A stretch of DNA of 64,000 bases from Diacronema lutheri (Eukaryota; Haptophyta; Pavlovophyceae; Pavlovales; Pavlovaceae): the NCBI GenBank assembly GCA_019448385.1, contig JAGTXO010000051.1, positions 124,001-188,000 of the forward strand. The letters run 5' to 3'. Below are positions 18,625 to 29,100 of this stretch, one piece after another. Numbering within the stretch: position 1 is the stretch's first letter; the number at the start of each line of letters is the position of its first letter. The translations under genes were made by a program, and so were the position numbers. Under the pieces are notes generated by a model. That model worked only from the letters and a program-made list of their open reading frames with translations. It made no database searches and was not told where the DNA came from.

Positions 18625-19836
18625 CTCGAGGCGGCGTGGAGTCGCATGCAGGCGGAGCTGACCGCCCAAAAGTGCTCAACAAACTCAAAATCGCCTTTGG
18701 GCGGTCCGCCGAAAAGTGTTGCAGGCGAGGCGCGCGCGCGGCTGCGCGGTGGGTTTGGGGGCGGCGAGTTGGACGCTGAAGGGTCAAGCCGCCCTCCTGC
18801 GGCCACAGGATCGCGCGTTGTGCCCTGGCTGCTGACAGACCTTGCAGCGTTGGCGTTTGGCGGGCGGCTGCGCACGCGCGCTTTCCAATTTTTTCCTCGT
18901 CGTCGTCGCCGAGATGCGCATCGTCATCCACGTCGCCCGGATGGCGGTCATCGTCGTGTCCGACATTGCCACCAGGCGGAGGTGGCGACGGCGCAGGCGG
19001 CAGCGGATCTGGCGCGCCAGCGCCAAGCTCCTTGAGTTCGAAGCAGTGCCCGCAGAAAAGGCGCCCATCCTCGTCGCCCTGTCGCACATACTCGCAGAAC
19101 ACAGCTGAGTGCAGGTAGCATTTGCACGTCATGCACCTGGCCACTGGCCGTAGGACAGCCGCATCGTAGCCTTGGTCTCCTCCGAGTCGTTTCGCACCCT
19201 GCTGTACGGACCAATATAGCAGGCGCAGCACCATTTCGAATCGGCGGGCAATGTCCGGTCTGTCGCGCCATCATCGACGCGCCACGGCACGGCTCAAAAG
19301 CTCTCCTGAAGCGTGCATCCTCACGAGCGCTCAGTCGACCTGCTGCTCGTAGTGGGCACGAGACGCAGGGTAGGATACGCGCGTACCAAAAGCTCTAAGA
19401 CGCGCGAATCGCTGGGCTCGGTGCGCGAGCTGGCGCGCGCGAAGCTGACCACGCGAAGCTGGCGCGCGCGAAGCTGGCGCGCGCGAAGCTGGCGCGCGCG
19501 AAGCTGGCGCGCGCGAAGCTGGCGCACGCTCTCGTACCAGATCGCACGGCAATGACAAGCCGCAAATCAATACCATCGGGCTGCTCTGCAATCGACTCGA
19601 CCAGGCCCTGTGAAGATGCTCCAGCGATTGGTAGCCCAAGCTGCGCACGCCATCCGCGCACCGTATGGCACTTGGGCATGTAGTCGCTTAGGTTGACCTT
19701 GGCGACAGAGCACACGTGGCAAATGTGAACGCACGGATACCGCGAGAGCTGCAAAGCCGGGCAGCAGGTGTAGTCGGCCAGGCTTACCTTCCATGTCTCC
19801 GTCGAATGGCCCAGCCTGCCCACCTACCGAACACCG
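18625..19836. other. Decayed element region with zinc-binding coding remnants
   Basis: On the minus strand, 19257-18890 reads PDIARRFEMVLRLLYWSVQQ and then a Cys-rich block (CMTCKCYLHSAVFCEY, FCGHCFELKELG), followed by an acidic linker. One frame further on (18880-18790) is a CCHC zinc knuckle, CKVCQQPGHNARSC, with a stop soon after. The frame change sits at a run of six A near 18890, so this is a frameshifted pseudogene or a sequence error. A second Cys-rich stretch (YPCVHICHVCSVAK) lies at about 19745-19700. Transposase C-termini (piggyBac- or MULE-like) often end this way, but the family is not established. Confidence 0.45.
19440..19530. repeat. 15-bp tandem repeat gaagctggcgcgcgc
   Basis: Five to six copies of cgaagctggcgcgcg with one variant (cgaagctgaccacg) at the start and gaagctggcgcacg at the end. 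On the minus strand it encodes FARAS repeats, but no gene is supported. Confidence 0.9.
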
Positions 19837-20430
19837 TCACCCAGAGCCCGCGCCCGCGTACTGCTCATCTTGGTCGCGCGCGCGCGCGTGTCCTTCAAAC
19901 GCTTGACCACATCTGTAAGGGGGCCCGCCGTAGCCGGAACCGCCGCGATCGGACCGCTGGTTCTCTGACTTGACCCGGACGCGGTTTGGGTAGGCATCCG
20001 GATCGCGTCGTTGGGTCGGCCGTGCCCGGCCTTGTAGGAACATGAAGTCGGCAAACTTTGCCTCAAAGATGCCCGCCGTACCCAGCCTGGTCTGAGGTGC
20101 ATCCCGCAGGTCATAGGCGATATCCTCCAACATACTGCTGAAGCAGTCGGTGAGGCAGTCACCCTCCCCATCCGAAGGCGTGCTCTCCGAGAGCACGTCA
20201 AGCCAGGTGAAGCCGGGCGGCCGCTCGAGAATTCCCATACCACGCACGAGCTCGCGGCAGTGCGTGTCGACCGCGCCGCGCAGCTGCTTCGAGACTCGCG
20301 CGAGCCGAGCGAGCGACGTGAGGCTGAGCTGACGAACGATCTCGTCGCGCACGTCGGGCGTGTTGAGAAACAACGAGCCGGCGGTGGCCTTGGCATTGGC
20401 CCGCGCCCGATGATGCGCCCGATTCTCCAT
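19837..20430 (-). CDS. F-box-like protein
   Basis: Single-exon frame of 197 residues starting MENRAHHRARANAKATAG. Residues about 24-55 read TPDVRDEIVRQLSLTSLARL and ARVSKQLRGAVD, the pattern of an F-box helix pair (a short leader, then a Leu-rich helix, then a V/SKxxR helix). F-box proteins link substrates to SCF ubiquitin ligases through Skp1. No known substrate-binding repeat follows; the rest has DGEGDCLTDCFSSMLEDIAY and a Gly/Arg/Tyr-rich end. The start lies 143 bp from the cactin start on the other strand. The F-box is degenerate, so the call is tentative; a further exon downstream is possible. Confidence 0.5.
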   Translation of the reverse strand: MENRAHHRARANAKATAGSLFLNTPDVRDEIVRQLSLTSLARLARVSKQLRGAVDTHCRELVRGMGILERPPGFTWLDVLSESTPSDGEGDCLTDCFSSMLEDIAYDLRDAPQTRLGTAGIFEAKFADFMFLQGRARPTQRRDPDAYPNRVRVKSENQRSDRGGSGYGGPPYRCGQAFEGHARARDQDEQYAGAGSG

Positions 20431-20573
20431 GCCGGGGCCGCCCCCGTCCTCGGGGGCCGACTTACAAGGTTTTTCTTTTCTGTATCTTTTAAATTATTAT
20501 GGCGATATTATGGGAATAGGGTGACAGTAACAGTACTGTGCAAAGGGGTCGGCCCTCCCGCCGTGCCTCCACG
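20431..20573. promoter_or_regulatory. Short divergent promoter between F-box-like gene and cactin
   Basis: 143 bp between opposite Met codons. It holds one of the most AT-rich stretches of the region, ttttctgtatcttttaaatt and following attatggcgatattatggg (about 20475-20515), a probable core promoter for one or both genes. Confidence 0.55.
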
Positions 20574-23500
20574 ATGGCGAAGGACGCGGAGAGGAAGAAG
20601 CACAAGGACAAGCACAAAGACAAGCACAAGGACAAGCATGACTCGGACGATGACGATTCGCGCGGTACCCGTCCTGCCGAGACCGACGAGGAGCGCCGCC
20701 GCCGCCGCGCCGAGAAGAAGGCGAAGAAGGCCGCGCGCGAGGCGGAGAAGGCCAAGCAGTACATGGGCTACACCAACGACACCAACCCGTGGAACGACGG
20801 GCGTTTGACTGAGAAGTTTGTGTGGGGCAAGCGCGAGCAGAAGGTTGCCGTCGTCAGCGCCGCCGCCAATCCGGTCGACGGCGCCGCCGGCGCCGCCGGC
20901 GCGCGCCCGCTCTCCGAACGCGAGCGGCGCGCCGAGCTGCAGGCAGAGCTCGCGCGCGTCAAGAAGGCGCGCGAGGCGCGCGAGGCGGAGCGCGACGAGT
21001 GGGAGCGCGAGAAGGAGCGCATCGAGCGCGAGCGTGAGCAGTTTGCGTGCGCGCGCTCGCGACCAAATGCGCGCACCATTGCCGCCGCGCGCATGCTCCG
21101 ACGTGCTGCGCGCCGCGTGCGCCCCACTCAACCTCCTCGCACGCGCGCCTCACGCGCCTCGCGCCGCGGCTTTGCCGCGCCGGCAGCTACGTTGAGCATC
21201 AGAAGAAGGCGGACGAGTTTCACCTCGAGCAAGCCGCGACGCGCGCGGCCATTCGTCTACAGGAGGGCCGGGCGAAACCGATTGACGTTCTTTCCTTCCA
21301 TCTCCTCCTTGCGGACAAGGAGCGCAAGGCCGCGGCGGCCGCCGCGGCGGGCGGCCGCGGCGCCGACGACTCGCTCGACCCGGCCGACGTGGCAGAGGCG
21401 GCTGCTGCAGCCGCCGCCGCCGAGCGCGACGATGCGGAACGTGCGGAGCTGTTACTGTCACACCTCTCGCCGGACGTGGTCCGTGACCCTCTCAACCTTT
21501 TCCGAGGTTTGATGGCGCACGAATTGAAGGCGCTGCTCGCCGATCTGGACGAGCGCGTCACGATCGACACGGCCAATCACGAGTTCTGGGAGGCAATGCA
21601 CACCGTGCGCGCGCCGCGCCGCGCCGTGCGCGCGCCGCGCCGCGCCGTGCGCGCGCCGCGCCGCGTTTCCCGCCAAGGCCTGCGCCTGACTCCCGCCTGC
21701 CCGCCGGCCGCCCGTCCGCCCGCGGCTCGCACCGCGGCCGCGCGCCGTGCGCGCTGCCGCGCGAAACGGTCGCGAAACGGCCGCGAAACGGCCGCGAAAC
21801 GGCCGCGAAACGGCGGCAGGTCTGCAAAGCCGAGTCGGACGCGCAAAAGCGGCGTGAGGTGGAGCGGCGGGCGCGGTGGGACCGCGACGAGCGCGGGCAC
21901 GGCGGTGGTGGCGGCGGAGGAGGCAACGATGGCGACCTGGCGCCGCCGCCGGGCGACTCGGCCGGCGCCGACGGCGCAACGACTGGCTTCCACACGTGCG
22001 GGCTGCACGAGGCCGTCGCGACGGACGTGTCGCGCATGCTGGGCACCAAGTCGCTCAAGCAGCTTGACGAGATGCGCGCCAAAATCCAGCGGAGGCTCGC
22101 GCGCGCGGCGGCGCGCGCGGCGCAGCTGCCGCGCGGCGTCGCGGGGCCGGCGGGGCCGGGCGCGCCGCCGCGCGGCCCTCGCGGCGACGAGAGCCACAGC
22201 GGCGGCTCGTCGTCGCCGTCCGGATCGGAGTCCGGCTCGGAATCCGGCTCGGAGCCCGGCGTGGAGTCCGGCCATGGCGCCCGCGGCCGGCGGCGGTCGC
22301 GGGCCGAGAGCGACGAGGACGCGGAGGTGGACGTCGACTACTGGAACGGTGTGCTCGCGCTCCTCACCGTCGCGCGCGCCAAGGCGCGGCTGCGCGACGT
22401 ACAGCGCGCACTGCTCGCGCGACAGGCCGAACGGATGCGCGGTCGTGGCGGCAGCGCCGCCGCCGAGCTCGCGCGCGCGCTCGGCGCCGGCGCGGACGGC
22501 GAGCGCGCCGGCGGCGGCGAAGCGGCGGACGAGGGCGCGGCGGAGGACGCCGAGCTCGCCGCGCTCGCTGGCGCGCCCGCCGGCGCGGACGCGACGGTGG
22601 ACGGCGCGGCGGAGTTTGGGTCGACGCGCGCGCCCGCCGGCAGGTACTCGCCGCCCCTCGCCAACGAGGCGTGCCTCACCGACGCGGAGCGGCGCGCGCT
22701 GCTCGACCCGGACGAGGAGACAGAGGCGCTCGAGGCGGCGCGCCGGCGCGTCGCTGCGGCCTTCCGTAACGACAAGGCAGCGGCCGCGCCGCCCGTGCCG
22801 ACGGCGGGCGGCGCAGCGGCGCCGACGGCGGGCGCGAGCGGGTCGACGGGCCTGCTGGCCGCTCCGCCGCCGAGCCTGCCCGCCGACCCGCTCGTCGAGG
22901 CCGAAGCGCGGCGTGGCATGGAGGCGGGCGAGGCGCAATTCTCGTACGAATTTAAACTCGAGCAGCATGCGGCCGTGTGGCACGAGAAGTACCGGCCGCG
23001 AAAGCCGCGTTACTTCAACCGCGTGCACACGGGCTACGAGTGGAACAAGTGCGCGCCCGCCTTTTGCCCCCGCCGCCCCTTGCCCCCACCGGACTTCCAC
23101 CCTCTGCCCCCACCGGACCCCACCCCCCCCCCCCCCCTTCCCCTATTGCCTATTGCCTATTCCCTTCTGTGCGGCGTGTGGCGTGCGGCGATTTTCGCGC
23201 CCTCCTCTCCCCGGCCCTGCGCCGTCGCGCCGTCCTGCGCCGTCGCGCTGTCCTGCGCCAATGCGCCGGCGCTGTGCGCCGCGTGGCGGGCAGCGCGCGT
23301 CGGCCACCGCGCGGCGCGCGACGCGCCGTGCGCGCCTGCTCCGACGCGCCGTGCGCGCCTGCTCCGACGCGCCGTGCGCGCCTGCCCCGACGCGCGCGTC
23401 TCTCCTCCCGCAGGTACAACCAGACGCATTACGACCACGACAACCCGCCGCCCAAGATGGTGCAGGGCTACAAATTCAACATCTTCTACCCGGACCTCAT

Positions 23501-23586
23501 CGACCGATCGGTGCGCCCGGACCGCTGCGGGCTCGCGCACCAATATATCGCGCGCCGTGCGCGCGTGCGCAAACCTGCGCCCCCCG

Positions 23587-23619
<33 letters not shown>

Positions 23620-24208
23620 ACCTTCTCTTCTCTCCTCTTCTCCCTTGAACATGCCGCGCGCGGCGCGCCTGCGCGCGCGCGCTCGACGGCGCAATGCGGC
23701 GCCCCTCACCCTCACGCCGCAACGCCGCCCGTCCCTTTGTGCCCCGTCCGTGCGCGCTTGTGCTCTGCCGCGTGCGCAGACGGTGCCAAGCTACCAGCTG
23801 CTCCCGGACCCGTCGGGCGCAACGGACACTTGCATTATCAAATTCCATGCCGGGCCTCCGTGCGCGCACGCGGTCGGCAGCTCGGCGCGCGTCACGCATG
23901 CGCCGCGCGCGCCGCCCTCTCGTCCTGCGCCGCCGCGCCGCGCGCTGCCACGCGGCCACCGCCCCTCCGCCCAAGCCCCGCACACACACCCGTTCCCCGG
24001 ACTGCACAACGCCGCTAACGCTGCGCTCGCCCGGACCCCGCGCCGCGCCCTCTGCGACCGATTGTCTGCGACCAGGTACGAGGACGTCGCTTTTAAAATC
24101 GTCAACATCGAATGGGAGCTCGCGCACAGGCGCGGCTTCAAGTTCCGCTTCGAGCGCGGCGTGCTGCAGCTCTACTTCAACTTCAAGCGCCATCGCTACC
24201 GGCGCTAG
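20574..24208 (+). CDS. CACTIN: Cactin, spliceosome-associated protein (6 exons)
   Basis: Cactin is a conserved nuclear protein that works with late spliceosome factors. Exons 20574-21046, 21187-21604, 21820-23048, 23414-23510, 23780-23859 and 24076-24208 keep phase throughout and give 809 residues. All five donors are gtgcgc. The N-terminus is a Lys/His/Asp repeat (KHKDKHKDKHKDKH) and a charged coiled coil, as in the family. The middle domain reads FHLEQAATRAAIRLQEGRAK, then PIDVLSFHLL, and the C-terminal cactin domain has KYRPRKPRYFNRVHTGYEWN, QTHYDHDNPPPKMVQGYKFN and IFYPDLIDRS. The end is FKFRFERGVLQLYFNFKRHR then YRR, the family signature. Ser/Gly and Ala-rich insertions in exon 3 are local expansions. 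Introns are short, GC- or C-rich and low-complexity. Confidence 0.95.
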
Positions 24209-24363
24209 CCATTGCACTGGAGTGAAGGTGTGGCCTGTGCAAGGCTGCCAAAGCTGGCAGTGGCAGCGGAAGCCATCGCTACCGGCGCTAGCCATTGCAC
24301 TGGAGTGAAGGTGTGGCCTGTGCAAGGCTGCCAAAGCTGGCAGTGGCAGCGGAAGAGACGGTC
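24198..24363. repeat. 83-bp tandem duplication spanning the cactin stop codon
   Basis: The segment catcgctaccggcgctagcc and onward through gccaaagctggcagtggcag occurs twice, at about 24190-24272 and 24273-24355. The first copy includes the last cactin codons and tag stop, so the duplication copied the end of the coding region into the 3' UTR. Confidence 0.9.
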
Positions 24364-24413
24364 GCAACTCGCATGTCACAACTCACAACAGCTCACAAAC
24401 CCTTGGGCGCTCG

Positions 24414-25280
24414 TCAGCGGCCGCACAGCCTCCCCTTCGATTCGGCGTATTCGACGAGGAACGCCTGCATCGGCTCGACCGACAGCTCCGCCGCGCAGCC
24501 CGCGTGCGTCACCGCCATCTTGTCCGGGTGGAACCGGACGAGCACGGCGCGCGCCGCGCGCTTGAGCGGCTGGCACGCCGTCGCGCGCCGCGCCTCGAGC
24601 ACGGCGCCGTCGAGCGCAAAGTGGCGGGCAAAGGCGCCGGCAGAGCGGAAGGTGCACTCGCCCGGCGCGGCCGGCCGGTAGTGCGCGTGGATGTGGTCGC
24701 CCAACCGGCCGCCGAGCAGAATGAGCCCACGGAGGACGTGGCCGCCGCCGTGCAGGAGCGGCAGCACGCCGAGCTCGGCGGCGAGGCCGTCGAGCGCAGC
24801 GTGCAGCTGGCGCGCGACGACTGGCAGCGCGACGGCGAGCCGCCGCCGCAGCGCCACGAGCAGCCGCCGCGAGCCGTTCGCGAGCGCGGCGCCCTTGCTC
24901 CGCAGCGCGGCGCCGCGCGCGCGGAGGGCCGGCGGCGATGCGGCCGCGCGCAGCCACGCCCAGCTGATCCTGGCGCGCTCGCGCGCGCGCGCGACAAGCG
25001 CACCACGCTGCGACCACGCGCCGCCGAGCCGTGCCGCGACCTCCGTCCGCGCCGCGCGCAGGAAGGCGCGCAAGTCGAAGCGGCGCGCGAGCGGCAGGCC
25101 ACCCGCGCCCGCACCCACGCGCGCGCGCGCGCCGTCCGACGAGCCCGCCGCCGCCTTGGTGGCGCGATAAATCTCCGACCACGCGCTGCCCGCCGATTGC
25201 GCGCCGACGGCGCCGTGCGCGTGCGCGCGCGCGCAGCACAGAGCGAGCGCCGCGAGCGCGAGGGGCCTCCGGGCCCGCAT
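24414..25280 (-). CDS. Secretory-pathway protein with degenerate J-domain-like end
   Basis: 288 residues from the Met at 25280. The start MRARRPLALAALALCCARAH is a signal peptide with probable cleavage near HAHG. The body is Ala/Arg/Leu-rich and mostly helical, without a known domain. Near the C-terminus LKRAARAVLVRFHPDKMAVT contains the His-Pro-Asp motif that stimulates Hsp70 in J proteins, preceded by a helix as in helix II, though the rest of the J domain (helices III-IV) is not clear. The position of an HPD near the C-terminus recalls auxilin-type J domains, but this one is secreted or ER-located. It lies in tandem with the SAYSvFN gene on the same strand. Confidence 0.55.
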   Translation of the reverse strand: MRARRPLALAALALCCARAHAHGAVGAQSAGSAWSEIYRATKAAAGSSDGARARVGAGAGGLPLARRFDLRAFLRAARTEVAARLGGAWSQRGALVARARERARISWAWLRAAASPPALRARGAALRSKGAALANGSRRLLVALRRRLAVALPVVARQLHAALDGLAAELGVLPLLHGGGHVLRGLILLGGRLGDHIHAHYRPAAPGECTFRSAGAFARHFALDGAVLEARRATACQPLKRAARAVLVRFHPDKMAVTHAGCAAELSVEPMQAFLVEYAESKGRLCGR

Positions 25281-25413
25281 TTTTTCGAACGGAGTGATGA
25301 TCATGGCTGACCACTGTACGGATGATCGAGTCACCGAGGACGGCGAGGAGTCTCGGCCCAGCAGGCTCGCCGCTCGTCGGCTGACACGGCACCGCCGTGG
25401 CCGCGCGCGGCGC

Positions 25414-26043
25414 TCACCGCCGCGCGAGCCTATGCGGGTCGATCAAATCGGCCTCCAGATGCTCGGCGCGCAGCTGCCCGAGCAACTCCTGGAATTGCGG
25501 GTTGAAGACGTTGTACGCCGAGAGCTCGCCGGCGCGGCGCTGGCCGAGGTTGAGAAAGACGAGCACAAATGCGGAGAAGAGCATGTACGGGTTGCCAAAC
25601 CCAAGCCGGCCGGCCACGTGCGCGGAGGCGCACCACGCGAGCGTGCCGGCCCACGCGCGCACCGGCACAGTGCGCGCCCACGCGATCAGGTCGCGTGCTG
25701 CGTCGGCGGCGAGCGAGGGGCCGCGTTCGCCGCCGGGCGCCGGCAGCGCGCCGGCGGGCGATCGTATAGGCGCGAGCCAGCAGCGCACGACCGCCTCGTC
25801 CGGCTCCGCGTCCGGCAGCACGTCGGCGAGGCGCGCGTCGTCGTTGTCGAGCGCGTCGCCGGCGACAACGAGGCGCGCGCGCGCAAGGGGCCAGCCCCAC
25901 TGCTCAGCGACGGCGCGGCGGAGCGCTCCAACGGTTTGCTCGGCGCGCGGCAGGCGCGCCGTCCAGCGCACGCCGTCGAACGACTCGGCCACCACCGCCG
26001 AACGCATGCGCTCGACTCGGCCCTCACGCCTCTCCGCCTTCAT
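25414..26043 (-). CDS. SAYSvFN-domain protein (SAYSD1-like) with ubiquitin-like N-terminal part
   Basis: About 209 residues from the Met at 26043 (a second Met at 26007 is possible). The C-terminal domain reads NPYMLFSAFVLVFLNLGQRR, then AGELSAYNVFNPQFQELLGQ, ending QLRAEHLEADLIDPHRLA, which is the SAYSvFN domain with Asn in place of the second Ser. The hydrophobic stretch is the membrane anchor. In animals SAYSD1 sits in the ER membrane and recognises UFMylated stalled ribosomes at the translocon. Upstream, VRWTARLPRAEQTVGALRRA and then VVAGDALDNDDARLADVL look like a ubiquitin-like fold. The start is 90 bp from the start of the divergent HMMR-like gene. Confidence 0.8.
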   Translation of the reverse strand: MKAERREGRVERMRSAVVAESFDGVRWTARLPRAEQTVGALRRAVAEQWGWPLARARLVVAGDALDNDDARLADVLPDAEPDEAVVRCWLAPIRSPAGALPAPGGERGPSLAADAARDLIAWARTVPVRAWAGTLAWCASAHVAGRLGFGNPYMLFSAFVLVFLNLGQRRAGELSAYNVFNPQFQELLGQLRAEHLEADLIDPHRLARR

Positions 26044-26133
26044 GAAGTCCTCTGTTCCGGGATGGGGGTAATACGTACTCAGCTGAGTACCATATGGGTG
26101 GCCGCTCGAAAATTCAAACGCGTCCACTCGAGG

Positions 26134-29100
26134 ATGACATCCTGGGCCAGGTCCAAGGCGGCGCGCTTCTCGACGAGCGGGCGCGAGTCGCAGCCCGGGC
26201 CGTGCGACTATGACCCTTCGTTCGATCCAGTCCGTCCGCGCACGCTTGGGGCGCCCATCGGCACCGCCGACCGTTTCGCCGACGCGAGCGCGGCCGACGA
26301 GGGCGGCTACGCGCCGCCGCTCTCTGCGCAGCCGAGCCTCGACGCGCAGCTGCGCTCGGCGGCGCGCGACGCGACGGCGCGCGCGGTGGGCGGTGGCTCG
26401 CGCCGTTCATCGGTCGGCGGCTCGCGCCGCGCGACCATGGCTCCTCGCGCCGCCGTCGCCGGCGCGCGCGCGCGGCGCGAGGCGGTCGAGCGTGCGCTCG
26501 CCGACCTGAGCGCGTCGCTCGGCGGGCTCGACGGCATCGACGGCGAGGCGGTGGGCGCGGTGCGCTCGGAGCTGCGCACTATGACAAGCGTGCTCGAGCG
26601 CACCTGTGCCGATGCGCTCGCCGACGACGCGCTCACCGCCTCCGCTGCGCACTCGCGCGCGCCGTCCGAGTGCGGCGATGGCGACGACGGCGGCGCGCCG
26701 GTCGCGGCGAGCGGGCGCGTGGCCCCAGAGCTGCGCGCGGCGGCGGACGAAACGAAGCGCGCGCTCGATGCGCTTGCCCTTGCCGAGCGCGCGCGCGACG
26801 ACGCCGAGCGCCGCGCCGCCGCGCTCGGCGCGCGGCACGCGGAGGCGGTCAAGGCGGCGCACGGCGCGGAGACGGAGCGCGACGCCGCGCGCAAGGCGCT
26901 CGACGAGGAGCTGCGCCGCTCGCGCGCGCAAGCGGCGCAAGCGGCGCGCGAGGGGCGCGAGGCGGACAAGGAGAACGATCTGCGCTTCCGCCTCGCCCAC
27001 GCCGCGAAGAAGCTCGAGAACGAGGAGCGGCGCGCCGCGGCGCTCGTGCGCGACCTCGGGCGCGCGCAGTCCGCGCGCGAGCGCGCAGAGAGCAAGACGA
27101 TGGAGGCGGAAGCGTTGATCAAGGAACGCGCGGTACTGCACGCGCGCATCGCGCAGCTCGAGGCCGACGGCGGCGCCGCGCGCGCGCAGCTCGCCGAGGC
27201 GGCGGACGGCGCGCGCGCGCTCGGCGCGCGCACGGCCGAGCTCGACGCCAACCTCGGCACGGCGGCGATGGAGCTGCGCGACGCGCGCGCGGAGGCATGC
27301 GCGCTGCGCGCGCGCGCGGCGCAGCTGGAGATCGAGAGCGGCGCCGCGGCGGGCGAGGTGTCGCGCGTGTCGGACGCGCTCGTGACCGCCAGTGCGCACA
27401 ACGAATTCCTCGTCAATGCGCTCGAGGAGGCCAAGGGGATGCTCAGGGCGCGCGAGGCAGAGGCGGGCGCGCACGCCGACGAGACGCAGCGGCTGCGCGC
27501 CGCGCTCGACGCTGCCAAGGCTGACGCCTCGGCCGACGCTGCGCGCGCCGCCGACGCCGCTGCTGGCGCGAACGCGGAACGGGCGCTGCTGCGCGACGAG
27601 CGCGATCAGGCGATCGCCGCCGCCGTCGCGCGCGCCGCCGAGCTCGTCGAAGTGCGCGCGTCGAGCGAACGCGCGGCCGAGGAGGCCGCCGCGCGACTGC
27701 TTGCCGAGCAGCGCGCGCGCGCCGACGAGTTGGCCGCGGCGCGCGCGCGCGCCGACGTGGAACGCGCCGCGTTCGAGGCGAACGCGGCGGTTTCGCTGCG
27801 CGCTGCGGAGGTGGCGGCCGAGGCGACGCTGCAGGACGCCGTGCGCGTCGCGCGCAGCGAAACCGCCACGCAGGCCTCGCGCGAGCTGCACGAGAGGCTC
27901 GAGCAAGCGGCGGATGCGGCTGCGCGCGAGCGCGCCGACGCCATTGCAGCGGCGGACGCGGCACTCGCGGATCACACAATGGCGGCCGAGGCGGCGATCG
28001 CTGCTGAGCGCGCTCGCGCGGCCGAGGCGCTCCACGCCGCGCTGCGCGCCGCGCGCGCCGACGCGGATGCCGCGGCGAACGCCGAGCGCGAGGCGCTTGA
28101 GCGTGCGCACCACGCCGCGCTCGACGCGGTCAACGCCGCCCACGCCGACGCGCTCGTGGCCGCGCGCTCGGCTGCGGACGCGGACTCCGAGCGGCGTGTT
28201 GCGGACGTGGTCTCGGCGCACGCGGCGGCAGTTGAGCGGCGCGAGGCCGAGGCAGCAGCCGAGACGTGCGAGCAGCTCGAGGCGCTCCGATCCGACTTGG
28301 AGGCAGAGGCGGCGATCAAGGTGGGCGTGATGGAGCAGGTGGGCTTTGCGCAGCTGCGCGAAGCGGTGCGCGCCGCGCTCGCAGATGCCGAGATTGCAGC
28401 GGATGTGCGGCGCGGCGCGGCGGTGCTCGCAGCGGTTGAGGCGACGGAGGCCAGGGGCGCGACAGAGCTCGCGGACGCGCTCGCGCGCGCGGAGGAGCGC
28501 GCGGCCGCCGCGCTCAACGCGGCGCAGGCCAACGGCGCGGTGGGGCTCGCCGACGCGCTCGCGCAGGTGGAGGCAGAAGCAGCCAATGCGCTCGAGCGCG
28601 CTCGGCTCGACTTTGCCGCCGCCCTGGACGAACGCGAGCAGAAGCTACGCGCAAATGCGGACGTCGCGATGGCCAGTGCGGAGGCGAGCGCGGCTGCGCG
28701 CCTCGCGCAGGCGGAGGCCGATGCTGTGACGCGCCTTGCGGAGGCGGTCGAGGCCGCGACGGCTGACGCAACGGCCAATGTGGAGCGTGCCGCCGCCGAG
28801 CGCGCGGCGGCGGCCGAGGCGTCGGCCGCCGTTCAGTTGTCCAGTGCGCGCGACGCTGCGGCTGCGCGCCTCGCGCAGGCGGAGGCCGATGCTGCGGCGC
28901 GTCTTGCGGAGGCGGTCGAGGCCGCGACGGCTGACGCAACGGCACAAGCGGAAGCGAGCGCGGCCGCGCGCCTGCGCGAGGTCAAGGCCGATGCTGCGGC
29001 GCGGCTCGAAGCGGCGGTCGAGGCCGCAACGGCACAAGCGGAGGCAGAAGCAGCCGCACGCCTGCGCGAGGTTGAGGCCGATGCTGCGGCGCGGCTCGAA

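Noticed and set aside
24212-24565. Coding frame downstream of cactin using the duplicated CQSWQWQRK segment
   Set aside because: Created by the 83-bp duplication over the stop codon; no conservation or domain.
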